Made by a program: the position numbers and the translations under genes
In this document: positions 1-12,164 of the stretch, piece after piece
How positions within the stretch are numbered: position 1 is the stretch's first letter
How the letters are laid out: each line of letters opens with the position of its first letter
Source: Astrothelium macrocarpum
Taxonomy: Eukaryota > Ascomycota > Dothideomycetes > Trypetheliales > Trypetheliaceae
Assembly (NCBI GenBank): GCA_021030915.1
Contig: JAGEMR010000024.1
Span: 302,472 to 366,471, forward strand
Reading direction: 5' to 3'
DNA length: 64,000 bases
Notes under the pieces: model-generated
What the model was told of the DNA's origin: nothing
Seen by the model: only the letters and a program-made list of their open reading frames with translations
Database searches by the model: none

Positions 1-3000
1 CAAGACAAGGAAGTGGTGGCCATGCGACGTTCTAAGCGCTGACAAGATGGTATGGCTAATCTGTAGACTCATTCGAGACTCAGAATCAGCAGGTATGGCG
101 CACTTGGGCAGCTCTCTCAACTTCCATCCATCCACATCTTTGAACAAACTTGTGGGAGATTTCGAAATGTCAACTTCGTTCGTAATAGAGCGACGTGCCG
201 AGTTGTACCTGTCGTTTCGAGAAGCAATATGTCGGAGCCTGGGCACAAGCTCTTGACCATCGCCGTTGATAACCATCTCGGGCTCAAGAGGCCACGGAAT
301 ATTGCTCCCATCTGAGGCAACGGAGCCCGCAGACACATGGAAGCGAAGAATCTTCTCAACAAGATTCCGCGGCTTCAAGCTGCTCAGGTCTGGAATATCA
401 ACGCTTTGAAATCGGAGCGCGGGCGTTTCCAGTGCAGCAGTGCGAGCAAAGCCTACTGTCATATTTGAAAACGGTTTCTCATGAAGCCGACCGCTGGTCA
501 CCCAAAAGAGCTTGGTTGGGGCCAAGAATAGCGTCTTGAAGGCCAGCCACTCTTCGGACGTCATATCTTCGAATACGGGTTTGTCCAACTCAGACAAGCT
601 GACTGTAGTGGTGTCCGCATCAATGAGATTGAAATCTACCTCCATAAGCGTCTCGTAAGTATGGAGCTCAAGCGCACTACTCTTGAGGTTATCCGTTATC
701 GATTGCATTATAGGACGCGTCTCTGTAGTGCTGCCTCCGATGATGACAAGATTCTTGATAGGAAGCTCGATTTCCGTGCTCCGTAAGACTTCGGGGTTCA
801 ATGGGTTTCGCAGAAAGCTGACTTTGTCGTCAATTGCTTGCGCCGCGAATACTGTCATACCAAGGACGTCCTGGAAGGCTTGCGGAGCCGTAGAGTCAAT
901 TCCGGAGAATCCACTACATTTGAGAAGCCTTTCCCACTCGGCATAGGACACGAAAGGCGAGAGAGGCCGTCCCGTATCCGCACCGAGCCACCAACCCGGA
1001 AGGGATCCAAAGATGAAGCCTGCGCTGCCATAAGGCTGGCCGTTGTTAGTTCCTTCTCCAACCACCAGAAAACCGCCCGGCTTCAATAGTTTACGAATGT
1101 TCCGCATGGTAAGCTCTAGATTTGGCGTTGCGTGAATGACAAGGAAAGCGACGACAACGTCACATGATCCCTCAATGTAACCTTGAGCAACAGGATCCTG
1201 GCCACAGTCGAAAGTTTTAAAGACCATGCGATCTTTGTGAGCAGCGAAAGCCTCGGAAGCTGTCTCGAAGAAGCCGCTGGATATATCAGTAAATGTGTAT
1301 GAGAGGAACTTGGAGTCTAGTTCCTGGAGGATTCTCGTGGTAGCACCACCCGTGCCAGCGCCGACTTCCAGAATGTTGAGGTGTGGATAGCGTTCAGCAA
1401 TCTGAGCAATGGTTTTTCCTATCCACAGTCCAGCCTCTCGCGAACCGAAAGCGTTTCCATAGTAATTGTCCAGGATGTTGCTTACACGCATTTCTTCCAG
1501 CATGTTGGTTTCTTCTCTGAAAACACGCGGCATCTGTTGGCCTACGAGGTGCATCATCGAGTAATCAATGAGGTCGGAGAATTTTGCGGTCGCCTTGTGT
1601 AGACCCTCCAGGGAATCATCCAACCAATCCTTCTTAGCCACCTTGTGCTCACCATTCTTGACCAATTCTATGATGTGATGTGCGTACTGGAGGTAATGGC
1701 TGTGGGCGCTATCCCTCCTCAGTGGAGAGTCCGCAGGCACTTCCGCATCGAGCTGTCGGAGGTAATAGATTGCAATGCGTTCCAAACCCTCCAAGACATC
1801 CTCATGGGACTTGGTAACAACAGTATCGCGCGCGGCCAGCTCTCCATCGAAGTTATTCTTGACCCAGTGGTACTTTGAGAAGACTTTGCGATCATCATTC
1901 GCGGTAAGAGCTCCAAGGGGAACCAGCTCAACGCGTTGCATCTGGATCGCAGCGCACTCAGAGTCGTTGGTGTATATGCTAACGTCGCCAGAGAAACCAG
2001 GCGAGCGGTTGGTGCCGAGTCTGGATTCAACAGAGATGTCGTTTAGATCTGCACAGAGGGCAGGGTTGATGCGAATGTTGCTCATGCTTGCCGGTAAATG
2101 CATGTTCAACAATTGGTCGTCGTCCGGATAGCTGTAAGCAAGTATGAGCGACTGTATTCCGCCATCCAACTCGGCTGGATGTACCAGCAACGGAGGACCA
2201 AATATGTCTCGTGGAGCTGATTTGACTGCACATACGCTCAAGCCCAGCTTCCTTCTCAGCGTATGCAAAGATCTGAAGGGTCCTTCAAATCCGTACCCCA
2301 GCGTGGTCAAGAGGTTGTAGAACCGCTCGTTCTCCACAGAGATCATATGGGCCTGCGGTAGCGCACGTCGGGGCAGAGTCGTTTCTGAAGGTTCCCCAAA
2401 GATGACATGCAGCCCAGCTTCGGCGATCAGTGTCAAATCTTCATCCCCCAGACTAGCGGAGTACGTGAATTTGGCATTAATTCGGTCCTCTCGGGGCCGG
2501 CGTATATCAAACAGAGAGATCTGAACGTCAATACCAGCATCATCTTGGTTGAAAGTCAAGGCTTGATGAATAATAAAGTCTTTAAGCTCAAAAAGGCGCA
2601 CATTGCGGTCGGCTGCAAGAACGCGAGCGCCTTCGAGAGCGGTGCAGATGTATCCTGCAGCGGGAAAAACGATCTGGCTCTGGACCTGATGCCCAGAGAC
2701 CCAGTCTATCTCACTGGCCCGTAGCATATGTCCCCAGTTGAGGTGATGCGCCGCACTATCTGGCATCATGGTCCCCAGTAATTGGTTGAACGGCTGAGTC
2801 TGGGCACGTAGCTTTTTCGCTGCTCGAGATTCGTGCCAGTAAGAGTTTGTATGATTCCATTGGTAGCTGGGGAGACCTTTGAGAACGCGCATGGAGGACT
2901 TCTCATCGTTCATGGCATTGTCAAATCCGGTGAGATCAAGTCGATGTCCACCCATGTGGCACCACAGAGAGCCTAGGGTTGACGCTAAACTTTCAGCAGC

Positions 3001-5734
3001 ACTGATTCCCCGAGATAGCACCCCATAGTAAGGGATAGATCTGCCCAGTACTTCTTGTATGGTCTGCGATGCCGGGCCCTTCAATGCTGGGTGTGAGCCG
3101 ACTTCAATTGCGACCTGATATTCACCAGCTTCGAGGGCAGCCTTGAGAGCTTGGTAAAACTTCACTGGTCTGACCACATTGGTACCCCAGTATTCGTCAC
3201 TGAAATTCATGTCAGGAGTTGCCTCCGTCGCATAAACGCTTGATATCCAAAGAGATGTGTTCGAAGCGGGTTCGACTGCCTGGACAGAGGCAGTCTTAAT
3301 CAAACTGACATAGTCAGGTAGGCGACGCAACACGTGGTTGGAATGATAGGCCCGGTCGACTCGTAATTTTCGATTGAACTTGTTTTCATCGTCCAAGATG
3401 AGTTTGTATTCGTCGATAGCTTCTTCATCACCGGAGATTGTCACACTCGAGGATGAATTCACGGCTGCAACACAAACACGACCGGCGAAGATCTCGTCCT
3501 CACACAGAGCTTGCGCATCTTCTTCTGACATGCCCGCAGCCAGCATGGCTCCCTTGATGTTGGGGCCATTGGGACTTTCCATCTTCGAGGCGAACCGACC
3601 GCGGAAGTAAGAAACGCACATTGCGTCTCTAGCCGTCAGACGACCAGCTGCATACGCCGCGGCCATTTCTCCGGACGAGTGAGCTACTATAGCATCAAAT
3701 TGTACACCCGCAAGTCTCAGGAGATCGACGAGGAGGATTTGAATGACTGTGGCCAAGAAGGAGAATGCCCCGGTTAGAACTCGAGAGGACTCCGTAGCAG
3801 CCAACAACTCATGTTCGAGGGAGAAGTCCGGCCGAAGTTCCTCAGGAAGTTGATCAAGGTGCCCTTGTAGTTCCTGAACGATCTTCCGGGCTGCGGATGA
3901 CTTCTCGATCAACTCAGCGCCCATGCGAGGATATTGAGCTCCTTGGCCAGTGAAGATGGCGAGTACTTTGGGTCGCTTCCCATCTGCAGTAAACGACATC
4001 CTCACACCCAAATTTTCAGGCTTGGTCGTGTCAAGCTCGCTCTTTACTTTCCTCACGAAATCATTGGCCGAATCGGCAGCAAAGGAGATGCGGTAGGGTA
4101 ATGAAGATCGGCGCTGTCGCAATGTGTACGCCAGGTCGCGCAAGTTGGTAGATGGATTGTCTTGAATGAAATCGGCATATGCAGAAAGGCTGTCGCGTAG
4201 CGACTGGCGTGAGAAGGCTGAAAACACAAATGGAATAGGTTGGTATACAACGTCCGAACCAATGACGCCATTTTCAAGCTGCAGAGAAGGTACATAGCTT
4301 TCAAGAATAGCGTGAGCATTTGTGCCTCCAAAACCAAAGGAGTTGACACTAGCTCGTCGTGGATCACCGGGCACGACTGCTGGCCATGGTTTTGGGTCCT
4401 TGAGGATTTTTAGACTTCTGGTGAATGGAGCAACCTGGTCGCTCAAGTTGTTCAAATGCATATTAGGAGGTATGACGGAGTGTTGAAGGGCTAACGACGC
4501 CTTCAACAAGGCCGCAACTCCAGCAGTGCCTTCGGTATGCCCGAGGATCGTTTTGATGGATCCAACGTAGAGGCAGTCACGGGCTGCTCGAGTAGCAAAA
4601 TCGTCACCGAAAAAGGCTTTCGAAATGGCTTCGGCCTCGATCGGGTCCCCTGCTGGTGTTCCAGTTCCATGAGCCTCGAAAAACTGGGGACGATCAGAAG
4701 TTTTCGAAAGATCCAGGCCTGCTTTGGAGTATGTGCTGCGGATCAAGGACTCCTGCGCAATGGCACTAGGCATGGTGATACCAGTCGTAGCTCCATCCTG
4801 ATTGAAGCACGTCTCTCGGATAAGACACTCAATGTCATCTCCGTCTTCAATGGCAGCACTGAGCGTCTTGAGGACAGACACTGCGACGCCATCACCGCGC
4901 GCATAACCGTTGGCGTCCTTATCCCACATCTTACTGCGACCTAAAGCGGGCAGGTTAGCCTCTAGATAGAGTACGAATGTGGACCACGACTGACCGTCTG
5001 GGGACAACATTTTGAGCTTGCTTTCCATGATATAGTTTTCGGGGCCCAATAATAAGTTGGATCCACAAGCGAGAGCTACTCGTGATTCTCCGGACCTGAG
5101 TGACTGCAACGCCAGGTGAACAGCAACTAGACTAGACGAACATGCTGTATCAAGAGTCATCGAAGGTCCATGCCAGTCGAAAAAGTACGAGACCCGGTTG
5201 GATAAGATACTTCTTCCGATTCCGGTAGCAGTGTAGACCGGAGCAGTCTTTACTATGAGCCGATACGTTAGTAATGTTCGAAGCAACTGAACGGGCCGAC
5301 TTACGGTCACGTAACAAGCCCGCCTCGTAGTCACCGCACATGAGACCAACATAAACGGCAGTATCACTGCCTCGCAGCGAATCAATGGTCAAACCGGCGG
5401 ACTCAAGGCCTTCGTAAACAGTCTCCATCAATAATCTCTGTTGAGGATCGATGGCCCTGGCCTCAACAGGCTTGATGCCAAAGAATTCAGTATCAAAGGC
5501 CATGACGTCCTCTTCCAATAAGTACGAATGTCGTATATTGCTATGCCCATGATATGCAGGATTGGGGTGATAGTAGTTCTCCACGTTGAAGCGACTGTTG
5601 GGGATGTCGCTTCGAATATCTCTGGGGTTGCTGAGAAGGTCCCAGAGCTTCGACGGCGAAGAGGCGCCGCCGGCGAACCGACAGGCACTTCCCACAATGG
5701 CAATCGGCTCGTTGGGGGTTGGACTCGTTGCCAT
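1..5734 (-). CDS. Highly reducing polyketide synthase, 3' part beyond the window
   Basis: An iterative type I PKS that would build a reduced, probably C-methylated polyketide chain. The ATG is at 5734-5732. Exon 1 ends at 5305, a 52-bp intron covers 5304-5253 (branch-like ACTAAC), and the frame then stays open to base 1, giving about 1,894 visible residues. Domains in order: KS (DTACSSS, active Cys about 181; EAHGTGTP His about 338; later GHTEG), AT (AHSSGE, Ser about 669), DH (GHQVQSQIVFP, His about 998), C-methyltransferase (LEVGAGTGG about 1438-1446), then a structural region leading towards ER/KR. The DH motif has Ser where HxxxGxxxxP normally has Gly. ER, KR and ACP would lie to the left of the window. 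It is divergent from the DUF4188 gene and shares its promoter region. The HR-PKS call is secure; the product is unknown. Confidence 0.95.
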
Positions 5735-6401
5735 ATTCGGTCCCAGTACGAGGCAGAGATGGGTGAGATAAGTGCTATTTTGTAGGAATGTAGTTAAATA
5801 TTCCGGATGCTGTGGGTGTTGAACAGAGCCTCGTTCATTTTCGTCCCTAAACTAAACAGCTCTCGCAGTCTTTAAAGCAGACGGAATGTCTCTTCGAGTG
5901 ATGGCGCTTGTAGTCGAGCTTCTGCTGACTTATGTTGATTGGAGAGTTTGGGGCATGGTCCATCTTCAGCTGTTACGGTCTTGCACCCTTCTATAAGCCT
6001 TATCGTCTACAAGAAGCATACGAGCAAAATTGCTCCGATGCATCGGCTAATACAAGGAGCATTGTTCCTGCGTGCACCGAACCTCAGCTTTACATTGTAC
6101 GCGAGTAGCTCAAGGAACATGCTCCCTGTCCCGGAGGAGCGCCGATTGGATAATGACGATGGTGACCGAAAAGCCGACAACAATCCCCGAACGCGCGATA
6201 AGCTCAGTACTTTATTGGACTACAGCCCGATTTACTGCTGTGAAAGTGAACATCTCTGTGACGTGTCCCTGTCGGAGGGATTGGTTACCTCAATTGAGCC
6301 GAAGGTGTTGATTGACTGAAATGCCCAAGTACTTCAGGTGGGATAGTATTTTCAGGGAATTGGCCCATCCTCCAGATATTTTGTCTCTTTGAAAGGTCAC
6401 T
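5735..6401. promoter_or_regulatory. Divergent promoter between the PKS and DUF4188 genes
   Basis: This 667-bp intergenic stretch must carry both promoters. Between about 6035 and 6302 the word CCGA or its complement TCGG appears ten times: CCGA at 6035, 6077, 6142, 6166, 6174, 6187, 6227 and 6299, and TCGG at 6043 and 6272. About two would be expected by chance on both strands. Zn2Cys6 regulators usually bind CGG-type half sites, so this is a plausible target for the cluster regulator at 16.9-18.2 kb. The short ORFs here (for example 5939-6319) have no recognisable protein features. Confidence 0.5.
6035..6046. promoter_or_regulatory. Perfect 12-bp palindrome CCGATGCATCGG
   Basis: This is a perfect inverted repeat with CCG and CGG triplets at its ends, close to the middle of the divergent PKS/DUF4188 promoter. 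Symmetric CCG/CGG pairs are typical of dimeric Zn2Cys6 binding sites. The assignment to the AflR-like factor encoded nearby is inference. Confidence 0.4.
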
Positions 6402-7286
6402 ATGACTGACAGCAACAAGGTGCTCCAGGCTCTCTTCAAGCCTAGCACTTCCAAACCGCAGACCCAGTTCGACAAAGCACAGAATCACAATGTGATTCTG
6501 CTTCTCCGCGACCAGCTCACGCTGTCAAGCTGGATTGCTGTAGGTGCATGCATAGAGGGTTTGGCCATTTTCTTTGTTGGCAAGATCGTTCTCGTTCTCC
6601 CGATCATCGTAATCGTCTTCCGGGTTTTCGATGCTTTTCTACAAGCGACCGGCAATAAGAGGAACCCGTACATGAACGAGGTCATTCTTCGCAAATTCTC
6701 GGCGCAAATGCCCAATGAGGTCGGCAGATTTGGCAACAAGCCCGCCGAAGGCCAAGTGTGCGTGTTCCTGCTCGGCTTCCGCTGCAATCACCCGCTCGGC
6801 ATTCTCGCACCAGGCTTCAAGCAGATTTGTGACTATTTTGAGAAAATGACGGACAACTTGAACAAAGAAGCCGGTGAAAACGGCCTGCTGGGCGTGTCGA
6901 CATGGATGGGGACCGAGCGAGCTACCAGCAACGAGATCATGAACTTGTTCTATTTCAAGAGCATGGAGGACGTCCAAGACTTTGCCCACGGGAAGGCTCA
7001 TCGTGACGGCTGGAACTGGTGGAATGAAAATCACAAAGATCTTGCTTACCTTGAAATCTGGCACGAGGGATACGTTGCGCAGAGTGGCAACTGGGAGAAC
7101 ATCTATCTCAACACGCACCGCACCGGTCTTGGGGCCTGCAGCTTTAAAGGTGTCGGTGATAAAGGCGAACAAATCTGGTTTGATCCGATCGTGGACGCTA
7201 GCAAGGGGATTCTGAAGACAAGTGCTGGTAGAATGTCCAAGAGTCAAGGGCATGAACACGACACGTGTGGTACTGACCCGCATTGA
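6402..7286 (+). CDS. DUF4188-family monooxygenase-like protein (ABM type)
   Basis: A 294-residue single-exon protein resembling the DUF4188 family, which includes the antibiotic-biosynthesis-monooxygenase-like enzyme of the fumagillin cluster. Two hydrophobic segments near residues 41-85 suggest membrane anchoring. The following soluble part has the dimeric alpha+beta character of the family, with a WMGTE segment and a Trp-rich GWNWWNENH stretch near the likely active-site cavity. The ATG at 6402 is the first in frame. It is divergent from the HR-PKS, so oxidation of the polyketide product is a reasonable job. The chemistry cannot be read from sequence, and some family members are annotated only as DUF4188. 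Confidence 0.75.
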   Translation: MTDSNKVLQALFKPSTSKPQTQFDKAQNHNVILLLRDQLTLSSWIAVGACIEGLAIFFVGKIVLVLPIIVIVFRVFDAFLQATGNKRNPYMNEVILRKFSAQMPNEVGRFGNKPAEGQVCVFLLGFRCNHPLGILAPGFKQICDYFEKMTDNLNKEAGENGLLGVSTWMGTERATSNEIMNLFYFKSMEDVQDFAHGKAHRDGWNWWNENHKDLAYLEIWHEGYVAQSGNWENIYLNTHRTGLGACSFKGVGDKGEQIWFDPIVDASKGILKTSAGRMSKSQGHEHDTCGTDPH

Positions 7287-8346
7287 GTCTGAGTCCGGGA
7301 GTCCGCGCGACCAGAGCATGCTGCGTGCCTTTTTGGTATTGTGAGGTCCGGCTACACTCTTGCGCGCTCCGATGCCCTTCGCTCAGATGCTATCTGGTCG
7401 GTTGAGGTGTTGAAAGAGGTTGAGGTAGAGGTTCGCAAGGTAGTTCGCGAGTCGGTGATTTACGAGGCTTGTGAGGTTTATAAAGAGGTTTGCGCTTCAT
7501 GTATACGAGGATAGCACTTGCTTTCAGGGCATTTAGAGCTTGTTGGATTGCGGCTCTGCGCTTATTATAATGTGGCAGAGAAAAACAGAAAGACTAGAGA
7601 TTTAGAGGTTGATTAGAGGGATACCTACGCGTCTTGCTTTAGATTTGATTTGATTTTCTTCCTATTCCCTTTCGGGTCTAGCGCTCAGACCCATGTGGGG
7701 ATCTCACTAATTAATCTAATATATATTTTATAATTTCTGGTATTTTTCTGCTAATTTGAATAACTATTAATATAGTTATATAAACTTTTTTTTTTTTTTT
7801 TTAATTTTGAATTTCAGAATATATTTTTAAATGAAATTATAATAGAGTAAATTATATTATTAGATGATCTAGGACCAAGGTCTATAAATAAAATAAAAAT
7901 TTATTTAAAAAAAGGCTTGATAAAAAGAATAAATAAAATTGTCACAGCACCACCCTACAGATGCTGATAGCAGCTCAATCGTGCTCAGTTGTGTTCAAGG
8001 AGGGGCTCAGTCTGAATTACTTATACTCACAATCCTATTTCTGGGATCCCTTCTCTTTTATATTATCTTTGATAAAATGCAAATATAAGCGACCATTTTA
8101 GGGAGTCTAGTTCTGGGACCTTTTCAAAATTGGACGAATTTTTGAAATGATATTTCAAGTACTCTGAGACACATACTGGATTGTCCTAAAGAGTCTTGTC
8201 ACTGACGAAGGAAAAGCAATATCAACATGAATGAGCTTGACTCTGGTCCATGTGAGCTTTCCTTTCCGTCTTGCCTACGAAACAAAATGTTGACAATTTC
8301 AAAGATATCATTGTCCTCTTCGGAAGAAACTCCGGTGGCGGATGGG
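7287..8346. other. Gene-free stretch with AT-rich, transposon-relic-like sequence
   Basis: No convincing gene. A purine-rich segment at about 7390-7490 repeats GAGGTT words. From about 7700 to 7945 the sequence is strongly AT-rich and includes a long T run near 7788. A TGTCAC word at 7944 resembles the start of the LTR-like element at 13857. This is compatible with a RIP-degraded repeat, but no ends, target-site duplication or coding domain could be fixed. Confidence 0.35.
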
Positions 8347-9452
8347 AGAGAAACATCTACCTCAGCGTTATCGAACTAGTCACTACTACGGTAAGTGTGG
8401 TCCTCGAATGAACTCGTAATGATGCGTTCTTGATTGTTAACGATATGCTAGGTCACGCCGACAAGTAAGCCTTGCACTTTTATTAGCTGCTTTCTCATGC
8501 TGACACGTAATATCAGGCACTGTTAGTACTACATCAACTCCGTCGACAACCGTGACCCGGACAGGCACCATAACAAGGACAAGCACGATCCCACCCTCAG
8601 TCACAACGACCTCGCCAACCACCACCGTCACCGTCACCACTACGCCTGCGCGGGTGGAAGTCACGCGCCATGTCACAGACACCATCTATAGCTACACCAC
8701 CTCCACCATCGCAGCTCCAAGACCGTCACCGTCCAAGCGATCAGCAAGTGCGAGCCAACTACCATCACCACATCACCCATTCGCCCCGACCATCCATCTC
8801 GTCCTACCCACCCATCTCGCCCTCCATACGGTGGATACTCGTATGGCCACTCTGACCCGCGCATCTACAATTCTCAAGCCTCAGCGGCGCCCTCCGTCTC
8901 TGTGAGCGTCGCAGTCAATGTCCAAGGCGGTGGCGAAGGCGGCACAGACTGCAGGCAGTACTACCAATACCCCAGCCCTGCCCAGTCATCCACACCTGTC
9001 GCGCAGCCAACGGACGCCATGCTGAAGAGGCTGGTCGAACGCGATGCTGTCCGCGAGGGACAGATGACTACGCCGACTTCGACCATCACGGCAGTTCAGA
9101 CCATCACAACGACGACGACTATTACGGACAGCACGAGCACGGAGACGGATAACACGACTACCACCATCACCACGACTACGTAAGCTCGTCGGAGAAAGCT
9201 AAAGGTTAGAAAGGGCGCTGATAGAGAAAATGGGTCGCTGCCAAATACGGTCGTCTACGCGGGAGGCATGGCTACAACGACGACGGCCCCGACGCCGACG
9301 ATTACGAGCGTGCAGTATATTGATTCGACAACGGTGTTGACGACCAGCACCAGTGTCACGACGACGTGAGCTATCCCCATTTTACACACTGCTTTTGGGA
9401 AGTACTAATCCTTCCGACGATATACGGTGACGACATCGACCTGCACGCCCTA
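8347..9452 (+). pseudogene. Thr/Ser-rich low-complexity protein gene, probably disrupted
   Basis: Reading plus-strand segments between good splice signals gives a protein dominated by Thr, Ser and Val (TTTVTVTTT, TITTTTTITD), like fungal cell-wall or mucin-like proteins. Likely introns are 8391-8451, 8465-8516 and 9180-9224. Near 8710 the reading frame changes: upstream and downstream parts are both clearly Thr-rich but are offset by one base, with no intron-like sequence between them. A donor near 9366 lacks a clear partner acceptor before a final TTSTCTP-type ending at 9452. No in-frame ATG or signal peptide was found at the 5' end. Decay is the simplest reading; a sequencing indel at 8710 would be the alternative. 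Confidence 0.4.
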
Positions 9453-9858
9453 AGCTGAGCCATGCAGTTCAAGAAAGAGAGGTGCTTTGTTCGCTCTTTT
9501 GCGGTTAGTCGCCTTGTTGCGTTCACATTTCACATCTGCGGCGAGTTAATCTGGATAATTTGTGAAATGGCGGCTCAAGAGCAGACCCTTTGTTAATACT
9601 GGCGTAAAGCTCAGTACAAATGATATTCAAGTATCTCTCGAGGCGTCAAAGCAGGCTCCGTGGGATCAGCACCTAAGAACTGTCATTTCTCAATGAGCTC
9701 GCAGATGATTATCTATCTTCTTATAGCACTGCTAGCTATTCCGGTGCTCCCAGTATCCGCACAGTTCGATTTTCGCTTATCCGCGTCGTGGGAGCCAAGG
9801 CAGTGCCGTGTTGCCACTTCAACTCATTCCACGGGTGCAGATCAACTGTAACCCAATT

Positions 9859-12164
9859 TCATGTTGCCTTGGACGTCACGGCCTCGGGCACCGTTTTCTC
9901 AGTCGGTGAGCTGTCAGGAGTCGTTGTTTCAGCGGTCGCTTCAGCCGTCTTCGCTTCCAGCGTCTTCTTCTTCCTGGTATCCACCCATCCCATTCCGAAA
10001 GCAGCAACCAGTCCTGCAAGACAGCAGGCCATGAGCAGGTAGAAGACTTTGTCAAGACTGTTCGAGAATCCTGACAGGACTCCCGCCAGCTCACTGCTTC
10101 CTTTCGGGACAAGTGCACGAATAGCTTGGGGCCTCGCCCCAGCAGCAAGAGCGGCGTCAATCGACACTGAAGGTGCACGTGCCTTGATCTCCTTCACCAG
10201 CTGCTGTCTGAAGATTACCTCGCCAATCACGACGAAGATGGCGCCCGCGAAGTTCTGGCAGAAGATCATGAAAGCGATGCCTACAGGGATCTTCTGCCCC
10301 GACAGTACATTCTGAACGGCAATGAGCCCCTGCGTTCTAACTTTAGTTTCGATGCCGATGCAGAGGTTGAGCACACTTCTCCTCACCATTTGCATGCCGA
10401 TGCCTCGGCCGCTTCCAAGGACGATCTGATACCCTATCCACGTACCCGTCTTGGTATGCGGCGAAAACATCGACACGAGGCCATTTCCGATGGCGCTGAC
10501 GGCACTACCAATGACAGCAAATGGGAGATAATATCCGAACGTTTGGACTGCAATCCCGTCAGCGATTGTGCCCGCGGTGGCGTTGTCTCCGAAAACAGAC
10601 CTAAGATGCCGGACAGAATGACCGTGATCAACTGGCTCAAGATGCCTGGCAGCGTATTCACGCCGCTCATGGCCGGCCCATACCCAAGCACGCCTTGGAA
10701 GTAAATGGGCAGGTATTGAGAGGCGGTGAGAATGACGGCCACCAGCATCGAGCCGTTGAACGCGCTGGTGTAGACGATGCGATGGCTGACGATGGAAGGA
10801 GGTATCATGGCCCGGTCACCCATGCGTCTTTGCCACAGCACGAACAGGATGAAGGTCACTCCGGCGCCGCAGAATAGGCCGATGACTTTGGAGCTGTTCC
10901 AGGATTCGTTCCCGCCGTAGAAAAGCGCGAGTAGGGCCATAATTGCGGCGGGTGCGAACAGGGAGAAGCCAATGAGGTCTAGCTCGGGGATCGTGCTGCG
11001 CACGAGGGAGAGCGTGAACTTGGGCTTCGCGGTCAACTCGGGCACCTTGAGGAAGAGCAATAAGATGGCCGTGACAGCACCGACGGGAAGATTGATGTAA
11101 AAGCCTGCGACGAATCAGTTTTTTTCGTTCTGAATATTTGCGTAATGCACACTAACACCACCGCCAGGTTGTGTACTGGGTAAGAGCACCACCAATCAAT
11201 GGCCCACAAACGATGCCGAGCTGGGAGACTGTACCATATTAGCAAGGCCGTCTTGTTCGACGACGACAGGACGGATACACATGCGCACTCCCAAGATATA
11301 TTCCGGTGTAAACTGTGAGTGTCTGTCAGTCATCAAGATAACCTTCAACTAAGCTAAGAACGATACAGACTTACCAGGCCGTTTCTCCAACGGTACAGCG
11401 CCAGCGATGATCGTCATGCCTCCGTTCAAGAGACCCGAACTTCCTGCGCCAGCTACAGCCCTCCCTCCGATGAGCATTTGGGAGGAGTTCGCTAATCCGC
11501 AGATAAGAGATCCCAGCTCGAAGATGCCGAAGAAGACGAGATACACCCACTGTTAATTCGAACATTGTCAGCTATCTAGCATCCTTATCGCTCCGTTGAT
11601 TTGGGGGCCTGCGGACCTTGGTGCTGTAAGACGTATATATTTTTCCCGACAGGGGCTGCAGAGCCGCGCTGAAACTTGTCAGTCTTCCACGTGCTTAATT
11701 CGCCGTGTCGATGGAAGCGAGTCCGAATCTTGTACGGAGTACGGAGTACGTACCTGGCCAGTTGGTACGAGGCCGTGTACCAGCCTATATCGCCGATGGA
11801 ATGGAACTGGCTCGTAATGTTCGGTATGGCCTATGCAAGAAACGTACGATCAGTGGAGCTTAGATCAACATGAGGATACGAATACGCGTAGACGCACAAC
11901 ACCGACGATGGAGCCGTCGAGAAGCATCAGAAACGCTGCCAGCGTGACGCTCGCCAAGATGGTGAAGAGCTTGAATCCGTTGACATGCTCACGCTTCTCT
12001 TGCGCCGCAGATTTGCCACTGGGAGCTTTCTCTTCCGTCGTACTTTTCACGTTCGTGGACTCTTGGCTGGCTGCGGCCGTGTCACCATTTGCGAGATGCG
12101 GTATTTCCGGCTCCAACTTGGTAACTGAAGGCTTCGTGCTGGGCGTTAACTCGACGGTATCCAT
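9859..12164 (-). CDS. MFS exporter, DHA14 drug:H+ antiporter type
   Basis: A plasma-membrane proton antiporter of the 14-TM class, often found in metabolite clusters as an exporter or self-protection pump. The ATG is at 12164-12162. Eight exons join in frame: 12164-11898, 11830-11754, 11668-11617, 11549-11375, 11312-11289, 11228-11157, 11104-10601 and 10547-9859, giving 619 residues. A charged N-terminal tail of about 70 residues precedes the first helix (FLMLLDGSIVG). Family motifs include IGWYTASYQL, GRAVAGAGSSGL, IYLGISQLGIVCGPLIGG and FYINLPVG. The C-terminus is a charged Lys/Thr/Ala-rich tail. Some introns use unusual donors (GTCCGC, GTCTGT), but the joined frame fits the family throughout. 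Its substrate is probably the PKS-derived product, by location only. Confidence 0.9.

Noticed and set aside
5939..6319. 126-codon plus-strand open frame in the PKS/DUF4188 promoter
   Set aside because: No family motif, no splice support, and it lies within the regulatory region.
6639..7319. 226-codon minus-strand open frame over the DUF4188 gene
   Set aside because: It is antisense to a family match and has no recognisable feature.
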